Of a stretch of DNA of 64,000 bases, positions 25,707-33,981 are shown piece by piece. The translations under genes and the position numbers were made by a program. This DNA is from Hyphomicrobiales bacterium (lineage in GTDB: Bacteria; Pseudomonadota; Alphaproteobacteria; Rhizobiales; Rhizobiaceae), in contig UCJD01000009.1 of assembly GCA_900472605.1 (NCBI GenBank), forward strand, positions 165,883 to 229,882. Reading direction: 5' to 3'. Each line of letters opens with the position of its first letter. The stretch's first letter is position 1. The notes beneath the pieces were generated by a model. That model did not search any database. It was not told the DNA's origin and saw nothing but the letters and a program-made list of their open reading frames with translations.

Positions 25707-25908
25707 GCCCGCGCTCACGGTCGATAGGGACTTCGAAGTTGAAGCCGCCCTCGCCTACCATGACGAGGATGCCAAGGCGACGATCGCCACGCTTCTCGGA
25801 GACATCAAACATCTGCGCTTGCAGTTGGCACTGGCTGAGTCTGCCATGAGCCGAGGCATGACTCGAGGCTGGAAGCCCAAGTTCGAACGCGATGCACAAC
25901 AGGACTGA
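25696..25908 (+). CDS. small helical unknown protein
   Basis: A 70-aa protein starting MSSKPALTVDRDFEVEAALA. The central region ATIATLLGDIKHLRLQLALA looks like an amphipathic or coiled-coil helix. It overlaps the preceding gene by 11 bases with AGGGA in range, so it is coupled to the SOS-predicted gene. No family is recognised. Confidence 0.65.
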   Translation: MSSKPALTVDRDFEVEAALAYHDEDAKATIATLLGDIKHLRLQLALAESAMSRGMTRGWKPKFERDAQQD

Positions 25909-25949
25909 TCCAGCAGGACCTTCTCATCTTATCACGCCAGGAGTTCAAC

Positions 25950-26149
25950 ATGAGCGATATTGACCGCCAAACATTGCAACGGGCACCCAAGCTGGTGGCC
26001 CACAGGTGCCATGCGGAGACTGGGCGGGATTTGGTTTCAGCACCGCCTAGCGACAGGATTGCTGGTGTTGGAAGTACTACCCTTACAAGACTTCGGCAAG
26101 GCTCGAAGCTGCGGAAATCGCCGCCAACCTCGCCAGCCATGCGGCCTGA
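25950..26149 (+). pseudogene. possible frameshifted small gene
   Basis: The ATG at 25950 has a good AGGAG six bases upstream and opens a frame starting MSDIDRQTLQRAP. A different frame then shows natural-looking protein from 26069 to 26149, WKYYPYKTSARLEAAEIAAN followed by LASHAA and a stop. The two halves are in different frames. This suggests one ancestral gene broken by indels, although the 77-aa frame ending at 26183 could also be real. Confidence 0.3.
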
Positions 26150-26310
26150 ACCAAGCAAACGGAACCCGCACGAGCTGGGGTAGATGTGCGGGTTCCGCAG
26201 AAGAAACATGCACTGCCTGCTAAAGTGCCGCGATCTCAGCTACATGCGATACACCTAATATGTCGCATGGATGGTTACCAGACCACTAAGACGCATCGAG
26301 CTCGGCTGGT

Positions 26311-26568
26311 TCACTTCAGGAGCGGGTTCCCGAAGAGGTCGGATGGAACCTCCTTCGCGGCATTGGTCGACGACGGACCGTCGGTAATCTTACCCCCGAA
26401 CGACCGGGAGCTGCCAGGCCTGCCCGACCAAAGTGCAATCTGGATTCGCTCGCCCGCCTTGATGTCGCGGTGCGCCACGAAGTAACCCCGGTGATCCGGC
26501 GCGCGCTCGTTTCCAGCTTTTTCGTTTTCAAAGATGCAAACGTCCCCTGGCTTGGCTTCAAAACGCAT
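26311..26568 (-). CDS. small hypothetical protein
   Basis: An 85-aa protein starting MRFEAKPGDVCIFENEKAGN and containing HRGYFVAHRDIKAGERIQIA, a beta-rich sequence that could be a small barrel. The C terminus PSDLFGNPLLK resembles acidic-hydrophobic tails of DNA-associated proteins, but that is weak. It stands alone on the minus strand. No family is recognised. Confidence 0.55.
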   Translation of the reverse strand: MRFEAKPGDVCIFENEKAGNERAPDHRGYFVAHRDIKAGERIQIALWSGRPGSSRSFGGKITDGPSSTNAAKEVPSDLFGNPLLK

Positions 26569-26597
26569 GTGGCTCCTCCGGATCGCTCGCGCGGGCT

Positions 26598-26941
26598 TCA
26601 GTGCAGTATACGCGGCGTCTGACCGTCGGCTTGTTTCGGCACCGAAGCACCGAGGTCATCTACCTCGGGCTCATCCTGAGCATGCTCGTAGCGTTCGGAA
26701 ACACTGGAAACGTAGGTAATGCCTTGTTCCAGCAATATCTCCGCTGCCTTGAGGGTTTCGACAGAAATGCCGATGCCACATCCCCTTATAGAGCAGGCAA
26801 GATAGGTCGCGTTTCTGGCGGATAGCTCGTCACCTCGCTCTTCGGCATCCCAGCGACACTTTCCAATGCCTGAGCGACGAGCAGGATCATATCCGACCTC
26901 CTGGCAGGTGACATTTCGTCTAATGTTCGTGCGGTCATCAT
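26598..26941 (-). pseudogene. frameshifted unknown gene
   Basis: From the ATG at 26941 a good 51-aa frame reads MMTARTLDEMSPARRSDMIL, then LVAQALESVAGMPKSEVTSY, and stops at 26786. A second frame continues protein-like sequence to 26598 (ISVETLKAAEILLEQGITYV, then SSVSERYEHAQDEPEVDDL) without any start of its own. The pattern suits one gene of about 115 aa split by a frameshift near 26780-26800. It could instead be a real 51-aa gene followed by a remnant. Confidence 0.45.
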
Positions 26942-27182
26942 CACCATCCATCGATCTATCAACGCACTGCCATTGGCGTTGCTGACGATCTCTTTGTTGT
27001 TGTGGAGACATGCAGGACTATTCGTCTGTTATCTCGGTAAATGGCAGTCGAACGTGGCGCGGACAAGGCCAAGACCCATGCCGGGGTAGCAACCCAGATG
27101 TGCGAGGACAAGCAATCATCGCTGAGCGTCAAAAATCTCTAACGACCATCCCCTAAGTTCGGCTCAGGTACGTGGGGGGAAC

Positions 27183-27431
27183 ATGCGCGAGAAGAAGTTC
27201 AAAGAGACCGAGCAGATCGCCGAGACGATCAAGCAACTGGCATTGCCGGGCATGAAGCCAAAGACACTCATCGACGCAGTCAAAGAACGGCACCCTGCCG
27301 CAAGCAAAAAGGACATCGCTCGCGCTGCATTCCTAACAGTCATCATGTCGGCAGAATATGACCCGGAAGACACCCAAGCCCTGCATGATCTGGCAAGCGA
27401 CACCCGAGATAGCGATCAGGGAGACGGCTGA
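27183..27431 (+). CDS. small basic-acidic unknown protein
   Basis: An 82-aa protein starting MREKKFKETEQIAETIKQLA after a GGGGGG ribosome site. It has a basic first half with a helix-turn-helix-like spacing (KTLIDAVKERHPAASKKDIA) and an acidic tail ending GDG. It might be a small DNA-binding protein, but this is not established. Its stop codon lies within an inverted repeat shared with the convergent SIR2-like gene. Confidence 0.65.
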   Translation: MREKKFKETEQIAETIKQLALPGMKPKTLIDAVKERHPAASKKDIARAAFLTVIMSAEYDPEDTQALHDLASDTRDSDQGDG

Positions 27432-27446
27432 CTGATTTCAGCCGTC
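27423..27446. terminator. convergent hairpin spanning two stop codons
   Basis: GACGGCTGA (27423-27431) and TCAGCCGTC (27438-27446) form a perfect 9-bp stem with the 6-base loop CTGATT. The TGA of the left gene ends the left arm and the stop of the SIR2-like gene begins the right arm. No long T-tract follows on either strand, so it may be a weak bidirectional terminator or an mRNA 3'-end stabiliser. Confidence 0.55.
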
Positions 27447-28580
27447 GAAGGACGATCCCGCCATATGGCGAACGATCCCATCGGCACCATCGGCAAAATA
27501 AGATCGCGTGAACGACGACAGGTTCATGTAGTGGGTCTCGAACAGCTGCGAGCATGTGCGCCCGTACTCGATATGGACCTTGTCGCCGTAGAGTTTGTGT
27601 CGGATCGGATTGTCCCACATGAGGTGCATGATCCGTCGACGCATTGTCTGATCCACTTCGCGCGCAATGCCGAAACCGCTTGCGAAAATATTCTTTGGGT
27701 CCAGTTCGCGGACCTCGGGAAGGTTGGCCACTCGCAGGATATCCAGGTTCTGGTTGTTGAAACCGAAGCCAAGGAAGACGAGGTTGGAAGCGTCGATGAC
27801 CGCATCGTGTATGTTGCGGATCATGTTGGGCTCGTGCTGCTGCTCGGTATAGGTCCGGATGTTGTTTTCGGCGACAGCGAACCAATCGACGTCTTCTTCA
27901 AGATTTTCTCCGAACGCTAGCACGTCCCCGGCATCGGCGTTTGCAGCAGTCTCCAGCTTTCCAAGTGTTCCATAGGGATGGATGATGTTCAGCCGCGACA
28001 CAATCTCCTGAGCGCGCTCGACGGTGATAGCGTAAGCCGCCTGGATGGCGTCCCGCAAATAATACTCGATGCAACGATCGTAATTGAAGCAGATGAGAGA
28101 GACGCCTCTGCCAACTTCGTCAGGATCGCTGACACCGTCGAGTAGGATTCGCGTAAAGCTGCCAATCCATCTGTCGCCGGCCACATCTTCCGCAAACTCG
28201 ATGTCTTGCATTGCGACCTGATTGGGGTGCATGACGCTACCTCGCTCGGCGTCGGCGATCTCCAAGGCGATTAGAAGCTTTCCGAGAACTGGAATGTAAT
28301 CGTGATCTCTGAAGCGGTCGACGAAGGCATCGATGCTGACCGCTGTGCCGATACCCTGACTGATTATTTCCAGCGCCCGAGTTAGTTCGGGGCGTTGCTG
28401 GCGACCAAAGCGCTTGTCCAGGAGCCTCGTCAGTAGATCGTCGTGTGTTGGCGCACCGTTCATGCGGTAGGTGCACCCCGCCCTTACCCTGATCAGTTTG
28501 GCGAGTTGCGAACCTACAGGAAGCCCGAACTCGGCACTGGCTCCCGCCCCGATTACAAACGTTGTGTTCTTACGAAACAT
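27438..28580 (-). CDS. SIR2-like domain protein (putative NAD-consuming defence effector)
   Basis: A 380-aa protein with SIR2-fold hallmarks: FVIGAGASAEFGLPVG at residues 8-23, ICFNYDRCIEYYL with Asn166 and Asp168, His201 in IIHPYGTLG and LVFLGFGFNNQNLD near 267-280. SIR2 domains of this bacterial class deplete NAD+ in several anti-phage systems, such as Thoeris ThsA, DSR1/2 and SIR2-pAgo partners. No extra domain is recognised. GAGGGGAAG precedes the start. It is divergent from an AlbA_2-domain gene 92 bases away. A defence role is inference from domain and context. Confidence 0.82.
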   Translation of the reverse strand: MFRKNTTFVIGAGASAEFGLPVGSQLAKLIRVRAGCTYRMNGAPTHDDLLTRLLDKRFGRQQRPELTRALEIISQGIGTAVSIDAFVDRFRDHDYIPVLGKLLIALEIADAERGSVMHPNQVAMQDIEFAEDVAGDRWIGSFTRILLDGVSDPDEVGRGVSLICFNYDRCIEYYLRDAIQAAYAITVERAQEIVSRLNIIHPYGTLGKLETAANADAGDVLAFGENLEEDVDWFAVAENNIRTYTEQQHEPNMIRNIHDAVIDASNLVFLGFGFNNQNLDILRVANLPEVRELDPKNIFASGFGIAREVDQTMRRRIMHLMWDNPIRHKLYGDKVHIEYGRTCSQLFETHYMNLSSFTRSYFADGADGIVRHMAGSSFDG

Positions 28581-28672
28581 GGGTCTTCCCCTCAGACCTG
28601 ACAGACACCTACTATACTCGGAATAGGCGAATCGAAGCTACCGAAACCAACCGACGACTAGCAGGTCAGCAT

Positions 28673-30055
28673 ATGGACACGAGTGCCGAACGTATCAGCG
28701 CTATGATCGCCAATCCTTCCGAGAGCCTAAATATTGAGCTGAAACGCTGGATCGACCCATCGACGCCTCATGGTAAAGCCAAGATCGCGATCGGTTGCAT
28801 GGCTCTTCGCAATCGCAACGGCGGGTACCTGATTATCGGTATCGACGACCGGACACGTCAGTTAGACCCAGAGATACCACTGGATATCGAGAAGCGCTTC
28901 CATCCAGACGTGATCCAAAAGATTGTCTCCGATTTCGCTTCGAACCTCTTCGAGGTGAAGGTCGCATTTGGTAAACTTGACGGAGTAGACATTCCCGTTA
29001 TCGCCGTCGAAGAAGGAGTGCGCGTTCCCGTCGCAGCGAAGCGCGAATTGGTGGAAGGTGGAAAGCACCTGATAAGGCAGGATGCCGTGTATTTCCGGAC
29101 GCTGCGATCCAGCGGAATCGTAAGCTCTTCGGCTGCCACGCATGGTGACTGGGCGGATATCCTGGATGTGTGTTTCGACAACCGCGAGGCCGACATCGGT
29201 CGCTTCTTGCGCCGCCACTTCGGCACCAGCACTGCCCTCCTCGAGACCCTCAAAGGACATGGAGCAGCACCCGACAGTCCGAAGGAACGGCTGCAAGCGA
29301 CGCTCAGAGTTGGCGACGAAAAGCGCCAGGATGCCTTCGGCTCGGACGAGTTTTCACCCACGTTCCAGGAGTATGCTGACCTCGGGGCGTGGACTGCCAC
29401 GCTGGTCTTTGATCCTCCGCTCCCCGCCAATGACTCTGATCGAACTTTCCTGCGGACGATCGCGACCGCCAACCCACGATATACGGGATGGCCCGCGTGG
29501 CTCGATACTGATGGAGTTTCTGACGCTAAGAAGCGTCCGCGCAAGAAAAACGGCGGCTGGGAAACGGTACTCCTGAGCGGCGATGACAGCTGGGCAAAAC
29601 ATGCCGACTTCCAATGGGTTAGCGCAAAGGGTGAATTCTATCTTTGGCGCGTATATCAAGACGACCTCACGGACAAGGTAGCCCCCAAAACTGCGATCGA
29701 TTTCGGTCTGCTCACCTACAGGATCGCCGAGGTCATAGCGGTGGGCCTGGCTTTTGCGAAAGCACTTCAGGTGCCGCCTGAAACTCAGCTTCATTTCGTG
29801 TTTCGTCTCAATGACCTCTCCGGACGTTCGGCGCGAAGCTGGGCAAGCCCTAGACGCACGCTTCCAGTGTACGGAAAGGCATATGACGACGTTGCTGAGG
29901 GTTTCACATCGCTATCGGCGGATACGGCAGTGAGCGCCATTGCTCCCTTCGTTCATCAAGCGCTCGCCCCTATTGCTGGCGTGTTCGATGGCTCAGAGAT
30001 ACCGCCGTCGTTGATCGAGCCTTTCGTAGAAGGGATGCTGTCCAGAGAATTTTGA
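28673..30055 (+). CDS. AlbA_2 (Schlafen-like) domain protein
   Basis: A 460-aa protein. Residues about 12-150 fit an AlbA_2/Schlafen-type putative DNA-binding or nuclease domain: ESLNIELKRW with conserved Glu and Lys, then NRNGGYLIIGIDDRTRQLDP, and later GKHLIRQDAVYFRTLRSSG. The C-terminal 300 residues are unfamiliar, with a Trp-rich middle. I start it at 28673, where a short AGG site exists; upstream codons in the same frame overlap the SIR2 gene start. It is divergent from the SIR2-like gene and may share regulation. AlbA_2 proteins recur in phage-defence islands. Confidence 0.78.
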   Translation: MDTSAERISAMIANPSESLNIELKRWIDPSTPHGKAKIAIGCMALRNRNGGYLIIGIDDRTRQLDPEIPLDIEKRFHPDVIQKIVSDFASNLFEVKVAFGKLDGVDIPVIAVEEGVRVPVAAKRELVEGGKHLIRQDAVYFRTLRSSGIVSSSAATHGDWADILDVCFDNREADIGRFLRRHFGTSTALLETLKGHGAAPDSPKERLQATLRVGDEKRQDAFGSDEFSPTFQEYADLGAWTATLVFDPPLPANDSDRTFLRTIATANPRYTGWPAWLDTDGVSDAKKRPRKKNGGWETVLLSGDDSWAKHADFQWVSAKGEFYLWRVYQDDLTDKVAPKTAIDFGLLTYRIAEVIAVGLAFAKALQVPPETQLHFVFRLNDLSGRSARSWASPRRTLPVYGKAYDDVAEGFTSLSADTAVSAIAPFVHQALAPIAGVFDGSEIPPSLIEPFVEGMLSREF

Positions 30056-30113
30056 CCCGGGCAGCCGCTTGGCACGGCGAAGATGGGAGACACAGATCAT
30101 TGCCGTACGCCCA

Positions 30114-31019
30114 TTACCCCAACTCAGGCATTGACCCCTTTAGGTGGTCCAGAAATGTCCGCAACGCCGACGGCACCTGCCGATGCGAGACATAGTACGC
30201 ATGGAAGCCCGGGCCTTTCGACGTCCATTCCGGAAGAACGATCTCTAGCGCGCCGGACGCCAACTCGGCAGCCACCCGGGATTTCAAGCAATAGAAGAGA
30301 CCGCACCCTTCGACGACCATGCGGATGGACAGCTCGGAATCCCCCAGGATCATTGTTCCCGGAACATCGACTTCGATGGTCCGGTCGCCATCACCGAGTT
30401 CCCACTTATAGAGACGATCTGTACCCGTCCTGATGCGGATGCACTCGTGGCCCATGAGGTCCATCGGCTCGCGTGGTCGGCCTCGTTCTTCAAGGTACGC
30501 CGGGGAACCGACGATCACCCATTCCAGGTCAGACGTCAGCCTAGAGGCGATCATGCCATCCGGGACTGTTCCGCCGTAGCGAATACCAGCGTCAAAACCC
30601 TCCGAAACCATGTCGACAAATCGGTCGTCGACGACAATCTCGAGTTCGATGTCCGGATATAGACGTCGGAAGCTCGGCACGCGAGGTCCGATCAGTAGGT
30701 GGGCGGCATCTCGCAAGGTGGTGATCCGCACCCGCCCGCTCGGACCGTTCCTGAAACCGTCCAGAAGATCAATGGCGGTTTGGATTCCCGAGAAATGCGG
30801 CTCGAGTTCAGCCAGCAGCATCTCGCCGGCTGCCGTTAGGCTTATGCTGCGGCTGGTGCGGTGGAAGAGACGCACGCCGAGACGAGCCTCGAGCCCTCGG
30901 ATTGCGTGGCTCAACGCCGAGCCGGAGACACCGCGCAACGCGGCGGCCTTTCGGAAACCACCCGCCCGGGCAATTGCGATGAAGGACTCAAGATCGCTTA
31001 GGTCGGCTCGACTAGACAT
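30114..31019 (-). CDS. LysR-family transcriptional regulator (cluster A)
   Basis: A 301-aa regulator with an N-terminal winged HTH (SDLESFIAIARAGGFRKAAA, then GVSGSALSHAIRGLEARLG) and a C-terminal substrate-binding-like sensor domain (VRITTLRDAAHLLIGPRV onward). It is the last gene of the minus-strand cluster that begins with the sugar isomerase, 87 bases after the alcohol dehydrogenase. LysR proteins usually act on a divergent or adjacent promoter, but here none is divergent. The target may be the 31.02-31.11 kb gap or distant. Confidence 0.93.
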   Translation of the reverse strand: MSSRADLSDLESFIAIARAGGFRKAAALRGVSGSALSHAIRGLEARLGVRLFHRTSRSISLTAAGEMLLAELEPHFSGIQTAIDLLDGFRNGPSGRVRITTLRDAAHLLIGPRVPSFRRLYPDIELEIVVDDRFVDMVSEGFDAGIRYGGTVPDGMIASRLTSDLEWVIVGSPAYLEERGRPREPMDLMGHECIRIRTGTDRLYKWELGDGDRTIEVDVPGTMILGDSELSIRMVVEGCGLFYCLKSRVAAELASGALEIVLPEWTSKGPGFHAYYVSHRQVPSALRTFLDHLKGSMPELG

Positions 31020-31106
31020 AGATATGACGCCAATTCATCGCAGTGAGAAACAGGCGTCAACTTTATCCCGGGCCAGCCAAACGTATCAAGCGCGAGCTAA
31101 GGAATA

Positions 31107-32177
31107 TCAAGACGAAAGCGAAGGCTCCCCGCCGATAGTCTTCGTGTCGAGCACAAAACGATATCGGACGTCGCCCTGCACCATTCTCTCCCAAGCAGTC
31201 TCGATCTGGCTCGCGCCGATGATCTCGATGTCCGAGACGATCGCGTGTTGCGCGCAGAAGTCTAACATCTCCTGCGTTTCGGCGATGCCACCAATCGTAG
31301 ACGCGGCAAGCGTCAGCCGATTGGCGACCATTCGCATCACGTGTGGCCCCGCAAGTTCCGACGGTGGGATGCCGAGCAGGACCTGTGCGCCATCGATGCG
31401 CAGCAGGCGCATGAACGCGTTGTAATCGTGGACCGCGGACACCGTATTCAGGATGAGGTCCAGCGTCCTTGCCGCCTTGGCCATCTCATCCGGGCTGGTG
31501 GATACGAGCACCTCGTGAGCACCTAGACGAAACGCATCCTCGGCTTTGGCGGGCGACGACGTGATTACCACGACCGTGGCTCCCATCGCCCTTGCGAGCT
31601 TAACGCCCATATGACCGAGCCCGCCGAGCCCGACAATTGCCACGCGTTTCCCCGGACCAGCGCGCCAGTGCTTCAACGGGGAGAACAACGTAATTCCAGC
31701 ACATAGGAGCGGCGCGGCCGCATCAGAAGGGAGCGTATCCGGTATCGACAAGACAAACCTCTGGTCGACAACGACGGACGTGGAGTAGCCGCCGAATGTA
31801 TGGCCTCCAATATGGACGTCAGGGCTATTATAGGTTCCGGTGTTGCCGTTGTAGCAATACTGTTCAAGTCCGGCCAAGCAGCTGTCACAGACTCCGCAAC
31901 TGTCGACCATACAGCCCACACCGACACGTTGGCCGACTTTGAACCGCGCAACGTCCGTCCCCGTTTCAACGACCCTCCCGATGATTTCGTGCCCCGGGAC
32001 GCACGGGTAAAGGCTCCCCGGCCATTCTCCGCGCGCGCAGTGAAGATCGGAATGGCAGACGCCACAGTAGTCGATGTCGATCACGACGTCGTCGGCGCGT
32101 GGCTTGCGCCGTTCAATGACTTCCGTGGCGAAAAATGCGTTCTTATCCTTGATGGAGAGTGCTCGTGCTTTTGTCAT
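31107..32177 (-). CDS. zinc-dependent NAD(P)-alcohol dehydrogenase
   Basis: A 356-aa medium-chain dehydrogenase of the cinnamyl-alcohol/YahK type. Catalytic zinc ligands are Cys in YCGVCHSDLHCARGEW and His in PGHEIIGRVVE. Structural zinc cysteines are in CMVDSCGVCDSCLAGLEQYC. The cofactor-binding turn is VGLGGLGHMGVKLA. It should interconvert an alcohol and an aldehyde or ketone. It starts one base beyond the stop of the GMC oxidoreductase gene, so the two oxidoreductases are probably made from one message and act on related polyol or sugar intermediates. Confidence 0.92.
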   Translation of the reverse strand: MTKARALSIKDKNAFFATEVIERRKPRADDVVIDIDYCGVCHSDLHCARGEWPGSLYPCVPGHEIIGRVVETGTDVARFKVGQRVGVGCMVDSCGVCDSCLAGLEQYCYNGNTGTYNSPDVHIGGHTFGGYSTSVVVDQRFVLSIPDTLPSDAAAPLLCAGITLFSPLKHWRAGPGKRVAIVGLGGLGHMGVKLARAMGATVVVITSSPAKAEDAFRLGAHEVLVSTSPDEMAKAARTLDLILNTVSAVHDYNAFMRLLRIDGAQVLLGIPPSELAGPHVMRMVANRLTLAASTIGGIAETQEMLDFCAQHAIVSDIEIIGASQIETAWERMVQGDVRYRFVLDTKTIGGEPSLSS

Positions 32178-32178
32178 C

Positions 32179-33861
32179 TCAGGCTCCGGACGATGCTTTG
32201 GCGGCTACGCGCGACTGCGGTACGCGTTTGTTCGATTGGGAATTCACGTCTTCGAGGATCAATTCGGCTGCTCTTCGGCCGACCGCCATCGCTGGGCCGT
32301 TCGTGTTGCCGGAGATTGAGGTCGGCATGATCGAGCAATCGACCACTCGAAGACCCTCCACTCCGTGAACACGGAGCCTTGCGTCGACCACGCCGTCTTC
32401 GTTGGTTCCGATCCGACAGGTGCCGGTGCCATGCAGACCCGAGCTGAGGTTGAACATCGTCGATTGAAGGAGTTCCTCGTCAGACTGCTCGTCACCGCCA
32501 GGATAAATCTCGTCACCTATGTACGGCTTGAGCGCAGGCTGCCGGGCGAAGTCCCGGATGTATCGAACAGACTTGATGACGTCGCTGCGATCACGCTCGT
32601 CTTCCAGCCAGTTGGCATGTACCACCGGAGGATCGTTGGCGTCGCGGGAACCGATTTCGATGCGGCCGCGGCTCTTCGGCCGCAACAGCATACCGCCCAA
32701 AGTGATGCCCGGCTCCTTGTCCGGCACGCCTCGCCCGGGTTCTTCCTTCTTGCCCGGTTCAGCCGCGCCGAACGAGAAAGGCGAGAACGACAGCTGTAGA
32801 TCGGGCCAGTCAGCATCTTCCTCGTTGATGGGCACGAAAGCGCTGAGCTCGGTGGTCGCGAAGGCCATGACGCCCTTGCGACGGAAATAGTATTGAAGAA
32901 CGTTTCGAGCCAGCCGCCAGCCTCGGAACTCCCTGTTCAAACCTATCGCATTTTTCAGGCGATACGAGAACATGAGCATGATGTGCTCAACCAGGTTTCG
33001 ACCTACGGAGGGAAGGTCCACCACTACTGGAATATCGTGGCGCGCAAGGAGGTCCTTCGGGCCCACGCCGGACAACTGTAGAAGCTTGGGCGAATTCATA
33101 ACGCCCGACGAAATGATAACGCTGTGGCGCGACAGGAACTCCCGACGCTCGCCGCCTGTCGAGCATTCGACACCCCGCGCCCGCCGGCCGTCGAACACTA
33201 CACGTTGGACGACCACATCGGTCATCACCGTCAGATTCTTTCGGTCACGCGCGTTCTTGAGGAACGCGGAATAAGCGCTGACACGACGCCCATTCTGGTC
33301 GACGGTGGTCTGGGTGAAGCCGATGCCACCGCGCTTCTCTCCGTTGACGTCGGCGATGAAGGGAATTCCGAGGGATTTTGCCGCCTCGATAGTTGCGAGG
33401 GCAACTGGAGTGTCATCGACGAGCTCAGTGATCTCCACTGGACCACCCTTGCCTCGCGATGGGTCAGGGTTCGGACCGACGAAGTTCTCCATCTCCTTGA
33501 AGACGCGCTTCATCTCGTTCCACGACCACTCGCTGTTGCCATGGCGCTGCCACGCCTCGTAATCCTTGGCTTGGCCTCGGAAATACATAGTTCCGTTGAC
33601 GGCGCTCGAACCGCCGAGACCCTTGCCGTAGGCCCACTTTTCATCGGCTGGCCGCCCAGCCTGCGCTTCGATCGGAAACGACCAGAAGTGCTTGGGGTCC
33701 TGCCACAGCTTTACCCAGCCACGGGGCATGTCGACGTATGGGCTCCGATTTTCGGACCCGGCCTCAAGGAGCAGAACGGTATATAGACCATCTCGCGACA
33801 AACCTTCGGCTACCGCGCACCCAGCCGATCCGGCACCAACAATTATAAAATCGTATTCCAT
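32179..33861 (-). CDS. GMC-family FAD-dependent oxidoreductase
   Basis: A 560-aa flavoprotein of the choline/glucose dehydrogenase family. The FAD-binding motif DFIIVGAGSAGCAVAEGLS is at the N terminus. Other signatures are YGKGLGGSSAVNGTMYFRG and the C-terminal catalytic region HGTGTCRIG, then TSISGNTNGPAMAVGRRAAE. Members oxidise primary or secondary alcohols of polyols and sugars. No signal peptide is seen, so it is cytoplasmic or membrane-associated. It lies in the operon between the sugar-binding protein and the zinc dehydrogenase. Confidence 0.93.
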   Translation of the reverse strand: MEYDFIIVGAGSAGCAVAEGLSRDGLYTVLLLEAGSENRSPYVDMPRGWVKLWQDPKHFWSFPIEAQAGRPADEKWAYGKGLGGSSAVNGTMYFRGQAKDYEAWQRHGNSEWSWNEMKRVFKEMENFVGPNPDPSRGKGGPVEITELVDDTPVALATIEAAKSLGIPFIADVNGEKRGGIGFTQTTVDQNGRRVSAYSAFLKNARDRKNLTVMTDVVVQRVVFDGRRARGVECSTGGERREFLSRHSVIISSGVMNSPKLLQLSGVGPKDLLARHDIPVVVDLPSVGRNLVEHIMLMFSYRLKNAIGLNREFRGWRLARNVLQYYFRRKGVMAFATTELSAFVPINEEDADWPDLQLSFSPFSFGAAEPGKKEEPGRGVPDKEPGITLGGMLLRPKSRGRIEIGSRDANDPPVVHANWLEDERDRSDVIKSVRYIRDFARQPALKPYIGDEIYPGGDEQSDEELLQSTMFNLSSGLHGTGTCRIGTNEDGVVDARLRVHGVEGLRVVDCSIMPTSISGNTNGPAMAVGRRAAELILEDVNSQSNKRVPQSRVAAKASSGA

Positions 33862-33981
33862 AAATCTGCTCCATGATCGCGCGGCCGCGCTCCAAGGGGG
33901 CGCGTTTTCGAATTCGGCGATGTGATGGTTTTCGGGGGCAAAGTAGGCGGGCCACGTTGAGCGCGGCCCGCCAAGATCGTC

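Noticed and set aside
27010..27142. Two overlapping micro-frames (49 and 33 codons) before the 82-aa gene
   Set aside because: Neither has a properly spaced ribosome site or recognisable sequence, and they exclude each other.
17722..30113. Search for tRNA, integrase, transposase or long direct repeats as island boundaries
   Set aside because: None was seen by eye. Only an 8-base match (GACCCGGG) occurs near both edges, which is not significant.
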